This document shows, piece by piece, positions 25,476 through 36,960 of a stretch of DNA of 64,000 nucleotides (positions within the stretch are counted from its first letter, which is position 1; each line of letters starts with the position of its first letter). Origin of the DNA: Chaunax sp. Z400 (lineage: Eukaryota > Chordata > Actinopteri > Lophiiformes > Chaunacidae); NCBI GenBank assembly GCA_037577475.1, contig CM075202.1, forward strand, positions 4,445,501 to 4,509,500, written 5' to 3'. The notes beneath the pieces are model-generated. The model was not told where the DNA came from. It ran no database searches and was given only the letters and a program-made list of their open reading frames with translations. The position numbers and the translations under genes are program-made.

Positions 25476-26398
25476 CTATGACAAATACCTTGCAATACAA
25501 TGTAACCTTTCTGCACTGTAAAACTGAATTATTATTATTATTTTTAGCATATTATTCTGTCAGTACAAAAGGTTTAATGTAGTTGTTGTGATAACACCAA
25601 ATTAAATGTTCAATTAATTAAATAAATGTAGTTTTTTTAATTGAAATTGACTATGATAGACTTGACATAACAGGCCATATTAGTAATGCTGAAATGGATA
25701 TTTAAGTTCAAAGAGCTGCTGGATAAGTTCAGTGAATGGATTGAATTCAAATGAAAAGACCTTTTTAATTAAGCTGAAAAAGATTTGCAGGTTCCAACAA
25801 TTCATCTAAGCAGTTCAATAAATTAATAAATCCAGATGAACTCAAGTAAGACAAAGGGTCGCAAAACAAAGGATATTTAATTAATACAACATTTGGTGAC
25901 ATTTGAAGAACAAACTGTAGTTTGTTAATTAACGCAGAACTTTTAAGGCGGCCTTTTTCACTCGTATCTTTAAGTTTAAACAACAAGTTAGATTTTACAG
26001 TGTGAAATCAACATCTGCATTTTAGTTAGTCTGGTGAATGAGGCAGCTGTCTCACAATTCTAATTATTAAAACACTCCAAACAAAGATAAAAGGCTGTGT
26101 TCTTAACTCAAACTCCAGATTAAGTAAATGTTTAATAATTGTATTCTTTTATTGTGTATTTTTAGATCCCTCTCTGTTGAGCTTCATTTGGGTGTTGTGA
26201 GGAATATTTGACTACTTTTGCCAAATGGGGGAAAAGAATTGAGTTTCCTTTGTTGTGTTTAAGGAGCTAAGTCATTACTATAGGCTGCACCTACTGCAGT
26301 ATTATAAGTCTCTATACTTATGTCCAAATAATACTTCTATTGCCTTTGTTGAATTTGGAGATATTTTACTGCATCGGATTTGCATCAGGATTGTTTTC
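25476..26398. other. non-coding, strongly AT-rich stretch
   Basis: No gene or recognised repeat. (ATT)n-like words at about 25528-25540. Confidence 0.5.
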
Positions 26399-26432
26399 AT
26401 CTAAATCTATCTAAATCTAAATCTAAATCTCT
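26399..26432. repeat. (TCTAAA)n imperfect short array
   Basis: About five copies of TCTAAA, one shortened to TCTA. Confidence 0.85.
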
Positions 26433-27689
26433 TTATTTTATCTATGTCTTCAGTAAAATAAATTTAATTACCTCTGTGTTTAAAAGTAGACACAAAGAAA
26501 CTTTTCTTTCCTGTGTCTAGATTTGGACACATTAATTTTAAATACAGTGGCTGTATTCCCTATAATTAACCTCTTTCAGGTGGTAAATCATTACATCATT
26601 TATTTTGAAGGGATGACGGTCTGTCTTCCTGATTGTGTCTGGGTCCTGCTGGCTGACTTGACTCTGGCTTGATGCAGACCCTGATGGGAGTAGGATGGAG
26701 TGGAAGCTGCAGTGCGCTCACCAGTGTCAGGTTGTTGTACTGCAGTTGGACCTGTAGACTGACAGACCTCGTGTCACCAGAGTGATGGAGGATACAACTC
26801 CACCTAAGGGATGGAGCTCTGTGTGACCTTCAGGCTGCCACAGCATCAGAAGCATTATATCCCTCAGTCCTTCCTCATAAGGACACCGATCATGTCACCT
26901 ATCGCTCCCTTAGAGCAGCTCCATCTGCTTCAACCTCTAAGATTACTGCTCCAATATTCCTTTTCTTCAGCGCTATCAGCTTAATTTGATTCTTTCTCAT
27001 TTGGGTGATAACAGGAACCAAATACCCTTAATATCCAGTGTCTATCTTGCCTGATAGCACCAGTGCAATTGGGAACATGACTAGACTGATAAATCAACCT
27101 TTTCTACATTTTCTCACCAGGTGAGGCAGAGTGGTGACTCACAATCAGGCAAAATATGATGTTAACATTTTATATCTGTCAGTGGAAATGGAGTGGTTTC
27201 ATTATCTACATGACAGACGGATAATGATCTACTCTGTCATGTAGAGCAATGGTTTATTTGTGACATCAGTTTGAGTAAAATTCAGCTGTGTTTGTTTAAT
27301 CACACAGTCACATACGGACAAAACACTGGTGCAAGAATCACCTCTGATCCCATTTCCACCTGTTGAGTCATGTAATATATTGCATTAAGGTTAAGCAGTG
27401 GTAATGGTAAAGGTTTGGGAAAATCACCAGGGAATTCCATGTGTTACATAGTGACATAAAGACGTGTGTGAGGTGGAGCAAAGAGACTTAAAGTGACAGC
27501 GTTTTCAGATGTTTGGCTTCCAAATTAAGTGTTTTAAAAAAAAAAAAGTCAACTCTAAACACCAGATTTCTCAGTACAGAGGACAATAAAACCAAAACTC
27601 CATGCAAGGTGAGATGCTTGCTGCAAAAGCAATTAAATAACTACAGCATAACATGTAGAAAATATACATGCATTTTCTACAATCACTTA
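26433..27689. other. non-coding stretch
   Basis: No gene recognised. Unique-looking sequence with an A11 run at about 27537-27547. Confidence 0.5.
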
Positions 27690-27868
27690 TTATTTGCAGG
27701 GGGAACCCACACAGACACGGGGAGAACATGCAAACTCCACACAGAAAGGCCTTGCGATTCAAACCCAAAATGCTTTTGCCGTCACTTGACAATGCTGTGT
27801 ATTCCAATACGGTCTCCCATTCATGCACTAACCAGGCTCGACCCTGCTTAGCTTCCAAAATCAGATCC
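27690..27868 (-). mobile_element. composite SINE relic: 5S rRNA-derived head plus SINE body
   Basis: On the minus strand 27867-27790 reads TCTGATTTTGGAAGCTAAGC, AGGGTCGAGCCTGGTTAGT, then ATGGGAGACCG. This is an evident copy of about nucleotides 40-115 of vertebrate 5S rRNA, with the A-box region and intermediate element nearly intact and the C-box with a few changes. It is followed by a B-box-like GGTTTGAATCGC and then the same SINE body as at 44618 (TTTCTGTGTGGAGTTTGCAT..., GTCTGTGTGGGTTCCCC), truncated at 27690. The first third of the 5S unit is missing. 5S-derived SINEs (SINE3) are known in fish, and AmnSINE1 joins 5S and tRNA heads. Whether this copy is a family or a chance junction is open. 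Confidence 0.7.
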
Positions 27869-30353
27869 ATAGAAACTATTTGGCACAAGTAGCAATTAGA
27901 AGGACTTTAGAAAGTAGCATAAGAGCAGCAAACTATCATTCCCATCATAGGTAATGTATAACTTAATATACTTAAATACTGAACGCCAGCCTTCTGTCTG
28001 TTTGCACCATCCAATTTACACGTACTTTATCCTGTAAAATGACATAATTCTGGAGCAAAGCTCATCCGTTTATGTCTGCAAACAGTGCACATGAGTGGAC
28101 AGGGTTTCTGGACAAGTCATCACTTAAACAGCTATAAAGCACTGCTGTAGACACAGTCATACTCAGCATTCCTCCTGTGCAGACCTGCCTATTCCGTCAT
28201 TCAGTCTTGGTTCAGATTACATGACTTTCATTTTAATTTTAGCTGGCTAATACAGCAGAAATGTGAATGAACACTTTTCTCATATGCTTTTTTTCCTATT
28301 ACTCACAACATAAGGAGAATACTAGTGTAATAACTTCCCTATAGCATCCATAAACATCCATTAGACCCGCATAAACTGACCCCCAATTGGGTGACGGTTT
28401 GTATTTCCGAGCAAGAGGGAAGAAAAAAGATGCCAAGAGCTGTAAGTGTGAACATTAAACAGGCTTTCAAGTTGCCCTTGAACATGTAATTTTCTGTACC
28501 ATTTTCTTTGAACTGTTGTATATGGATGTTTTCCTTCCCTACTCTCACTTGAGATTTAAGCCACTGAATCAAAATCATAATACCCAAAGGCTTTCTATTT
28601 GTTGCTGCTGCTCCATCCATCTTTGAAGAATATCCAGCGTGGCTTTGAGAGGTCTCACTCCAGTGGGTGGCGAGGAGCTGAATCACAATAACAACCCCCC
28701 ACCTACATTTGGTTCTCACATATTTTCCATATTAGTCAGTGGTCTTTACTGCTACTGCTGACGCAGTAGCGCCATCATGTGGTATTGAGGCCACAGTGCG
28801 CTGCTTGTGAGAGGATTGGGGATGAACCGGCCTGAGGATTTAAAAAATTTTTTATTTTTTTATTTTTAGGTAGCATAGATTTTAGTTCAAGGAGAAAATA
28901 TGACTCAGTTTCAGTTTGGCGTCATCAACCAGGATAATTTCATACTGGGGAAAATGACTCATGGTTAAAAGTGTCACGTATAGCTGTTGCTGTGCACTCA
29001 TGCAAGTAAAACACCAACTGTGCATGCACCGATGGAGAGAAACACCTGCCCCCACCCTCCCAACCACAGAGGCAGAACTTTGACAGCTGTGATGTCATCA
29101 TCATTGTTGTTTGCAGTCGGAGGCGAGTCGATCACTCCTGACCTTTTTTTCCTCTTTGCTGACCTTTTCAGATTGAGACACTGTGGAAGAGTTCATAAAA
29201 GAGGACATGTGAACTCTATTCTCACCTGATGTAGGATGATGCAAAACCAGCATGAAGGGTGTGGAGCACCAAGTGTCTGATGCTGCAGGATGCATGTAGT
29301 TGCTGCACAATGGAACAAAATAATCAAAATATTAATAGAGTCATCAGAATATTGACTATATTAATTTGCAAACACATCATCATGCATTCCTCTGGTCTAT
29401 GATACGTTTCAGGAAATGTGTGACGTATTTTAAAGGAAGAAAATCAAAATCAAATTCATTTTGAGATTTTTAAATTCATAACGTGCATCTGCAAGATCCG
29501 TGTTAAATTCTGGCCGAGGAGCCTTGTGGATGAAGAGCGTTTTGAGGACTGCAACATTAGCATTCAGGATACAGGGTTTAACAAAGCAAGATGTCGGAAG
29601 CTTGAATGATTCTTCGCACCAAACTACACCCGGAGTCGCAGAAGTAATCCAAGGACGACCTGAACGAATGGAAATAGATTGGAATATTAAGTAGGATTGA
29701 TATGTTAATATTGTAAGATTTATTGTTGAGTGGGGATTAAAAAAAAATTATTTTTCATTTGTAGCTTATTAAAATTATGATGGATTACTGGCTTCTATAA
29801 ATTATTTACTTGAGGACTAAACCTATTTTAATTTCATGAGAGACTTGCAGAAACCTCAGATAATAATTCCTTGTCTAACCTCTAAAATACTGTCCACTTG
29901 TCTTACTGCCCTATAGAGGTTTGAAGTATTATGGGGTGGGCACTACAGACCATATGACTATTGTAAATTATGAGGCCTTTCCTGCATCATTACTGAAGAT
30001 TAGCAACAGTGAGAACGGAAATTTTCTTACACCTTCTAGGGTATTTTTCAACCTTTTCCCTTGCGTGGTCTTTAATTTTGTCCAACCTGTTTTCAATGTG
30101 TTTTTTTTCAACCTGAAACTCATTCGAACATGTAAAAGGTTTGCATTCATTCAACAATCCATTCTTATCTGTGCAATTCTCCTATTTTAATGCCCATCAT
30201 CCTGTCACTTTTTCAGGAGGCAATATGTACAGGCTAGCACTTGGAGCTAAAAACGGTGCATAAACAGTGTAAATGAAGTATGCATGCAGACCAGGCTGAG
30301 GTTATGTGAGTATAGTGTATTATTATCTCTCACAGCCACAGGGAGCGCTGCAG
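27869..30353. other. non-coding stretch
   Basis: No gene recognised. A/T homopolymer-rich DNA at 28839-28868 and 29737-29760. A weak CTCF-like GCGCCATCATGTGG lies near 28769. The minus-strand open frame at 28339-28719 (126 codons) has no domain. Confidence 0.5.
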
Positions 30354-30408
30354 CACACACACACACACACACACACACCACACACACACACACACACACG
30401 CACACACA
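30354..30408. repeat. (CA)n microsatellite, interrupted
   Basis: CA array broken by one CC at about 30378 and one G at 30400. Confidence 0.95.
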
Positions 30409-30464
30409 GAGTATTAAGCATGGAGCGTATCAGGACTCCCTGCTGGTGACAGCTGTAGCCAGAG

Positions 30465-30875
30465 GCTTTATCTTTTCCGTCTGTTCGTCTGTCTGTCCCC
30501 TTCTCATGGACGTGATATCTCAGAACGCCTCGAGGAAATTTCCTCAGATTTGGCCCCAACATGGGCTTAGACTCAAGGACTAACTGATTAGATTTTGGTG
30601 GTCAAAGGTCACTGTTAACACGCGATATCTCAGGAACACCAGGAAGGGTTTTCATTGCATCTGGCACTAAACCAATTCTGTGGTGAAGGTGAAAATTCCA
30701 GGTCATTGTGACCCAATAAAACATGTTTATGAGGTGATGGCATTTTATATCCAAAAGGTCAAAGGTCGTCTTCCCTGTGACATCATAATGTTCTGCAAAA
30801 ACAATTTTCTGGCCATTGTTCCCCGGGAACAGAGAGGGAGACGTGACCCTATTTCACATTTGATCCTGTACTGAA
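30465..30875 (+). repeat. dispersed fish repeat ('GGTGGTCAAAGGTCAC' family)
   Basis: Motifs TCTGTCTGTCCCC, GTGATATCTCAGAACGCC, CTGATTAGATTTTGGTGG, GTCAAAGGTCACTG and a second CGATATCTCAGGAACACC belong to a high-copy family seen in many fish genomes. The class is unknown to me. The doubled GATATCTCAG motif (about 30511 and 30624) shows that the unit is internally duplicated. Confidence 0.55.
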
Positions 30876-31027
30876 TTGGTGTCATTGATGCTTTAAACTG
30901 TGATGATTGTTCAGATCTTCTGTGCTGTCGGCTTGAAGATGTGCGTGTGAAGCATCCACACATTTGTAGCATCTTTGCAGCAACATCATATTTGAAGCAT
31001 CGCCTCATGTCCGACCACTTTGTGTTC

Positions 31028-31075
31028 TATCAGAATCGGCTTTATCGATCAAGCACATGAACATATACAATCAAT
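31028..31075 (+). repeat. short relic resembling the 'TCAGAATCAGCTTTATTGGCCAAG' repeat
   Basis: ATCAGAATCGGCTTTATCGATCAAGCAC is close to the start of a common fish repeat. Only about 45 bases are recognisable. Confidence 0.4.
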
Positions 31076-31941
31076 ATCAATCTCTATTTTAATATTTCTA
31101 TGTCACAAAGGAAACATCTGCCTCAAGGAGATTGAAAACCTGCACAGCAAACTACATCCTCTATCGTAGGAATCTGAGGAACAGCTCTGACTGCAGGGAA
31201 AAGGTAAGACATGGTATAGATTGACACCTGACCGGTTGGCGGCGGTGTTACATCCACAAGCTCAATCCCTTTGAAATCTTCCACTTTCCACACAGGAACG
31301 CAGAGAACAAACACCTGCTCCGGGGGGGGGGGACGACAACTCGCTGGTTTAATGAGCCAAGAAACAATTTGTGATTCTGTGTCATCACTGAAGCTACTTA
31401 GCAAGCAGAAGTACGTATTTAGTTTGACTGTGTGAATTGCAGCTGCCAGATGGTGTAATGTGGCTTTTATGTTGGTGTGAAACTGATGGAAGATAGAGAA
31501 TTAGAAACCAATATGGTGATTGATTTATATTATCCTTTCAGTTTAATGATTTTGAAATTTGATTCTTTTAAAATTAAGAATTTAATACCACTAAAGTCCA
31601 ATTTGTGTGAGACATGATACATCATAAACAGCAAAGGAGGGTATGAATTTAATAACCGCTGACGATTCTGCCATAATGTCTGCATTATGTATATTAGGCA
31701 ATGTTACAAATTCAAGGTTTTCCCTATGTAATTATGCGCGGCCTCCTCACATACCCAAACTTAATGTCCCTAATTTATTCTTATCACAGCTCTAAAATAG
31801 CTGTCACATAAAATCTGAATCTGGATCGGCACCAAAATGCATTTTATGTACAAGAAACTGCTTTTGGATGTGAAAGCATCTAAACTTTTAGTTGAGTGCA
31901 AAGTTAATATTCAGTGACACTTATTTTAATATTGCTTTGGA
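31076..31941. other. non-coding stretch
   Basis: No gene recognised. A G10 run at about 31322-31331. Confidence 0.5.
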
Positions 31942-31955
31942 ACATTAGATGGCGC
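31942..31955 (+). promoter_or_regulatory. CTCF-like motif
   Basis: ACATTAGATGGCGC agrees with the CTCF core CCASYAGRKGGCRC at 12 of 14 positions, in plus orientation. Binding is not shown by sequence. Confidence 0.3.
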
Positions 31956-32504
31956 TGCTGTACCACGTCTGCACAATCCTGCATAAAACTATGCAGCAGG
32001 CTGCAGCAGCATCTTTTAAATGCTGGGCTTTACCTTTTAAACTGAGTGCTGTGCTGGAATGTGTGCATGGATTATAGACTGTGAAATCCTTTATATACTG
32101 TATGCTATAATCCCTGTTTACCTTACTGGTTCCTGTCTTCTACCCCACTAGGGTTGCTGATGGTGGCGTTGAAATGTAGCTATAGGGGTTAAATGAATTG
32201 AGAGGAGGAGACACCCTCATTGGGATAAACCTTGCAGTTGCAGAAGGCTACCCCCTCAGGGTTGTGGGGCTTCCAGCAGGTGTCACTGACACCTCAACAT
32301 TGTTCCTCTCTGACCATACCTTTATTTTTGCCCAGTCTTGCTGCTTGCCAACACTCCTATCAGCATTGTGATCATTACCATCAGCATCATCCTTCTTCAA
32401 ATCATGTAGGAATTTGTCATGATGGCATACTTACAAATGCACATAGTGTGAAAATAACATCATATACTCCGTAGTGCAGGCCAGGGGTAGTGTTGCAGCT
32501 GTCT
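31956..32504. other. non-coding stretch
   Basis: No gene or repeat recognised. Confidence 0.5.
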
Positions 32505-32700
32505 CAAGTTTTTTTTGTAGAGTACTGTAAATAACAATTATTTTCATGATCAATTAATCAATATAAATTTTGTCCATAAAATGTCCATCATTTTCCCCAA
32601 AGAACATTTGGCATTTTGAAAAATGCTTAATTAATTAAAAATTAATTATCAGTCAATGAACTAATCGATTGATGGACTAATTGTTTCATCCTCAGTCTCC
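32505..32700 (+). repeat. AT-rich dispersed repeat ending ATTGTTTCATCCTC
   Basis: AACAATTATTTTCATGATCAATTAATC, TTTTGTCCATAAAATGTCC and ACTAATCGATTGATGG-ACTAATTGTTTC are the ordered pieces of the same fish repeat family as 9381 and 51060, here more complete. Confidence 0.6.
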
Positions 32701-32784
32701 TTGTAGAGAGCACCAATGAAAATAATCAGTAGAATCAATTGAATACATGAATAGATAATGTCAGATGCAGCCATGAATACCTAC

Positions 32785-33505
32785 AGCACCAGGGAGGTCA
32801 TGTTTTTGCTGGGGTTGGTTTGTTTGTCTGTTTGTTAGAAGGATTACATTAAATCTACTTAATCTACTTAATGGATCTTCATGAAACCTGGTGGGAGGGT
32901 TGGGCAAATGACGGGGAAGAACTTATTAAGTTTTGGCGATGATCTGTATAAAGGGGCGGAGTCAAGAACTTTTTTCCCCCACTTTCTTTAACTTTGCGAG
33001 ACAGTGTGAGCGTTTTTCACCATTTCCATCTATTATGCATTAACTACCAGATGGATTTTGATGAAACTTGGTGCAAGGGTTGGGCATGTAACAAAGAAGA
33101 ACCAATTAAATTTCAAAGTGGATCCGGATAAAGGGGCGGAGTCAGGATTTTCTTTTCTACTTTTTTTAAACATGGCAGTAATGGGCTTTTGGACCATTTT
33201 GGTCAATTACATATAAACTACTTGACAGATTTCCACGAAACATAGTTAAAGGGCAGGGAAATCAGCAAATTTTGGAGTGAGTTCAGATCAATGATTTTCT
33301 GTCACTTCCTTACCATTGCAGGTAGAGCTTTTGTCAGAATTTCTTTCAATTGCACATAGATTGCTTAACAGATTTTCATAAAACTTTGAAGAGAGGAGCA
33401 TGTGCCACAAAACTGAAATGGAATTTCAAGTAGATCCGGATAAAGTGGATCCATGTTTTTTTTCCTCTTCACTTTAACAGAACCCTGAGCTACCTCGGTG
33501 GACTT
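32785..33505 (+). repeat. four-unit tandem array of a dispersed fish repeat
   Basis: Four diverged units follow each other head to tail, each beginning with a GAT-T-CATGAAAC-TGGTG motif at about 32873, 33053, 33228 and 33371 (spacing 180, 175 and 143). Units 1 and 2 share TATAAAGGGGCGGAGTC or GGATAAAGGGGCGGAGTC. Unit 4 has GATCCGGATAAAGTGGATCC. The leader at 32785-32860 (GTTTGTTTGTCTG..., AGGATTACATTAAA) is the family's usual 5' part. Other copies: 44035 (minus), 55256 (minus), 58516 (plus). Age differs between units, unit 3 being the most decayed. Confidence 0.7.
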
Positions 33506-35139
33506 TTGAGCTGTCTGAGTGCTGTCTGCTTAGAAAAAGAAAAAAAACAATTCTCCCTCTCTTGAGCTGCAGGCTTTTTTACTTCTCGTTACCAAAGTGT
33601 TCATTAATTCTGCTGACATGTGGCGAGCTCCTAGCATTTTCTCATTTTCAATACACACTTCCCAGCATTTCCAGTGCCATCTCTGTTTCGCTATTCACAC
33701 CTTTATTTCTCATAGAAGCTGCTGAGTCACATGGCAGTTTTTCCACTGCACAGTAAATGCAGTGAATGACTGTGTTGCACACTGCACATCACCTAGAGGT
33801 AAAAAAACAACCCAAAAACACTTTCAGTATTTTGAGCTAAATTGAGAGATTTCAAGGTTTATGGTATGGGATTTAAATAGCTCTCCTTTGGCAGTAAATC
33901 TGACATCTGCTTCTAAATTGTCGTACCTGTATCATTTAATTGTTGATGGCAGTACCTGTGTTTAGTGTCACAAGCTAGGCTAAATGACTCCCGCTTCCAT
34001 CTGTGGCAGTGCCTGACATTTAGATTAATGAGGAAGTAAAGCTGTGCAACAATGAATCTCATCAGGCGTCTACACTGACTTTTAAAATACCACCAATTTG
34101 ACTGCATTGTAAAACAAGCATGCAAGGTCAAGTTCTGCACACAGGGTCAATTTCAAGTCAAGAACGGGACCCAACACTGAGACTTAACTTGGTGAAAAAT
34201 CCTTGTCATCTCTGCAGAAAAGATGGAGCTGAAGCACCATCTCATACTCAGCTTGTCAAGTGCAGATTTAAATTGAATCCTGGCGGTTGAGACTGTCACA
34301 AATCTGCAGCCGTTAAGGGAATGTGCTGAAGAAGAGCTGGCTGAGTGACTATTCTAATTTGTGAGATAGTGGATTATCTGCGAGATCTCTTGCTGTAAAT
34401 GGGTGGTGCAGCTGCAGTGAACGGTTGGAGAGACGTCGTTTATATTGTGTGCACTGTGTGTGTGGCAGGTATCGGCATTTATTGCATGCCTGTGCAGATT
34501 CTAGACTGTATGAGCAAATTCCAAGGGATAGTGAGTATGTGTTTATTTTCAAGAATGACCAAATGCTGTATTTATGTTGAAGAAGACGTGGAAGAATTAA
34601 GGGGAGTGACTCCAACATATAGCTGTCTTTACGGGACTTGAAACGTTATGTAAATCATTTCACCCCTTATATGGTGGGAGAGAGAGTTCAACATACTGCA
34701 ACATACCAAAATTACACAAAATAGGAGCCAATGAGGAAAATGTCTTCAATAATTTAACAACGTAAATGTTGCATTTTGGGGGGGAAAAAGGCTGTAAAAC
34801 AACAGCAAATAGCATATTTTTGATCAAATGGCTCCAAGAACTGTGAATCCACAGGAATTAAAGCAAGAAAAGCTGCAGGACTCGTCTCAGAAATTATCTT
34901 TCAGTGAACTTCAAGGTTTCTTCTGCCTGTTCGCAGCATTTCCACCTCCTTCCAAAGACACATGAAGAATGGGCGAATTAGTCCGTGGAAGTAAAAACTA
35001 ATTGCTTTTTTATATCTAAAGTTTGTTTTCTCAGGTCCAAATCAATCACTTTTACCTTCTGTTTGGTTTCTTGTCAGAGAGAAAAATCCAAGCTAATTAA
35101 GAAGCATCATTAAACACCACATGTTCCCTGTGCATCCTT
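33506..35139. other. non-coding stretch
   Basis: No gene recognised. Unique-looking DNA with a G9 run near 34779. Confidence 0.5.
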
Positions 35140-35290
35140 AATGGTGCTTTCACACCTAACCTGTTTGGTTGGGTTAGAACCATCTCTTGTGCTTTCATTC
35201 ATGTGGGCTGGTGTTTAAATCTGTCAATGGGATCTGCTGTGGACCAAAGACTCAGACTCAGACTGCTTGATAAGGGGGTGTAAATCTTTA
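35140..35290. repeat. possible DNA-transposon end ('GGTGCTTTCACACCTAA')
   Basis: GGTGCTTTCACACC...CTGTTTGGTTGGGTT recalls non-autonomous DNA elements in fish whose termini begin this way. The opposite end was not found. Confidence 0.35.
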
Positions 35291-36468
35291 AACTACAAAG
35301 GAAACATACATCAGCATGTAAGTGTGGGGATTTTGGCTGATCAGACAGGAGCAGTCGAAACTGCAGTCTGTTGTACTTCTATCTGTCTATGTAGCTCATT
35401 AGGTCCATTATAAAGTCTGAGACATCATGATCCCACAGTAAAACACTTTAACTTATCTTTTAAGTATTATTCATGACATGCAATCGTTTTGCAGTCCAAT
35501 AATATTTAATTAATAATTTTTAATATCAGTAATTTCTCCGTGAGCTCTTTGTAGCACCAGACATAGACATTATTGGCTCTTTTCAGGGGAGCACCCCCTC
35601 AAAATACTTATTATAATCAATTATAATTATTGAGTGATTAGTGATGAGCACTTTTCCACATTTTTTGGTAATTTCTTTTCAGAATGAATCTTAGAAATAT
35701 TAAATACTAAAAAAAAAGCATGTTATTCATTTTTTAATTTTATATGAGGGAAAGTATAGAATTATTCTTAAGGATTTTAATTTGGCAATTAAACCTTTTT
35801 TGTGGAGGAAAAAAAACCATATAAGATATACATTACTGTTCCAAATAGAGTATGCTTATTTAGTTTGATTTACACTGGTGTGATAAATTCAAATCCGCTG
35901 ATCCGTGGCACGTATTGCTGCGTTATCGGTATTAACATTGTCCATTTTTGCAAAGAGGGAGAGAGAAGGATGGAAAGAAAAGAAATACAGAGAGACAGAT
36001 CCAGAGCAGGAAGAAATAGATTAAGAGGACAGATTGTGACAAAACAGGAAGTGTTAAACTGAGAAACTATAATTTGTACATGTATGGGAGCTTATTCTGC
36101 TAAAGGTCTGTTCCTAGAATCCCCCCTGCCACCAGATAACATAAATATAGACATTAGAAACAACAAAATGCTCCATGACCTACTGTCAGTCACTGGAATT
36201 TCATTTCCCACATTGATCCAGATGATGATGATGATGCAGTTTGACATAACCTCAAGCGTCCAATTAATGAGTTCATGTTAATTTGTAAATGAACATTATA
36301 AAACTCTCTTATGACAATGGGATGAGCATGTCACTTATAACATCAGTTAGCTGATGACACATGTTTTAGTGCAGCTCCAGCAGCTTTACTCACATTCACG
36401 CTCAGTAGGGTTTTTCTGCAGTGGAGGCACAGCAGACGTGACGGCAGCAAAGTGAGCATAAAAGACGT
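35291..36468. other. non-coding stretch
   Basis: No gene recognised. Purine-rich at about 35954-36040, (GAT)n-like words at 36220-36234. Confidence 0.5.
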
Positions 36469-36960
36469 TTAGCTCATCTGGCATTGTGGCTTTACACATG
36501 ACACTCCTGCTTTTGAAACTAGTTCCTCTAATGATTTCCAAAACCTGCCCAAAGCCATGTCTTGAAATGTTATTTTCAATGTGTGATCTTCACTGATCTC
36601 TGCAAATTGCTGCTGTAACGGCAGGAACAAGTCTTTTGAGATTTTCATGAACTCCAAGGGTCACGGCCCCAGTCAAACTGTGCAAAAGACTCCCATTTAA
36701 AAATAGTAATCTGTTGTCGAGCATCCTCACACGCTGAGACGTCAGGTCAGAAGGTACAGGAGGGAAACATGAAGCCTGCCCTTTTTCTACGAACGAGCGC
36801 AAGAATATGAGGTTCGATCTGAAGCCACGCAATCTCTCAGAGGAGGAGAGAAGATTTTCTTCTTTGCTTTGCATTTTAGCTTTCAGTTCTTTAACATGCC
36901 TAAAAATGTCAGCCAAGCACTGAGCATCTACAATCAACACTGCATGTGCAGAATTCTCAA
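36469..36960 (-). pseudogene. hAT-type (ZBED5-like) transposase relic
   Basis: On the minus strand from about 36940 the frame reads CLADIFRHVKELKAKMQSKE, then ENLLSSSERLRGFRSNLIF. This resembles the C-terminal half of hAT transposases and their domesticated relatives such as ZBED5 and FAM200 (pattern LADIF-HLNELN-MQG--NIL--SDKI-AF--KL). A second frame from about 36657 continues with LQQQFAEISEDHTLKITF. The shift between frames and the stops show decay. The zinc finger, the N-terminal catalytic part and the dimerisation end are not seen. The family assignment rests on remembered motif order, not alignment. Confidence 0.6.

Noticed and set aside
27790..27867. A functional 5S rRNA gene
   Set aside because: The first third is missing, substitutions fall in conserved positions, and it is joined to SINE sequence.
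28339..28719. 126-codon minus-strand frame
   Set aside because: No recognisable motif, no supporting splice sites, and composition matches intergenic DNA.
28769..28782. CTCF-like GCGCCATCATGTGG
   Set aside because: Two mismatches fall in the core, weaker than the sites at 31942 and 55790.
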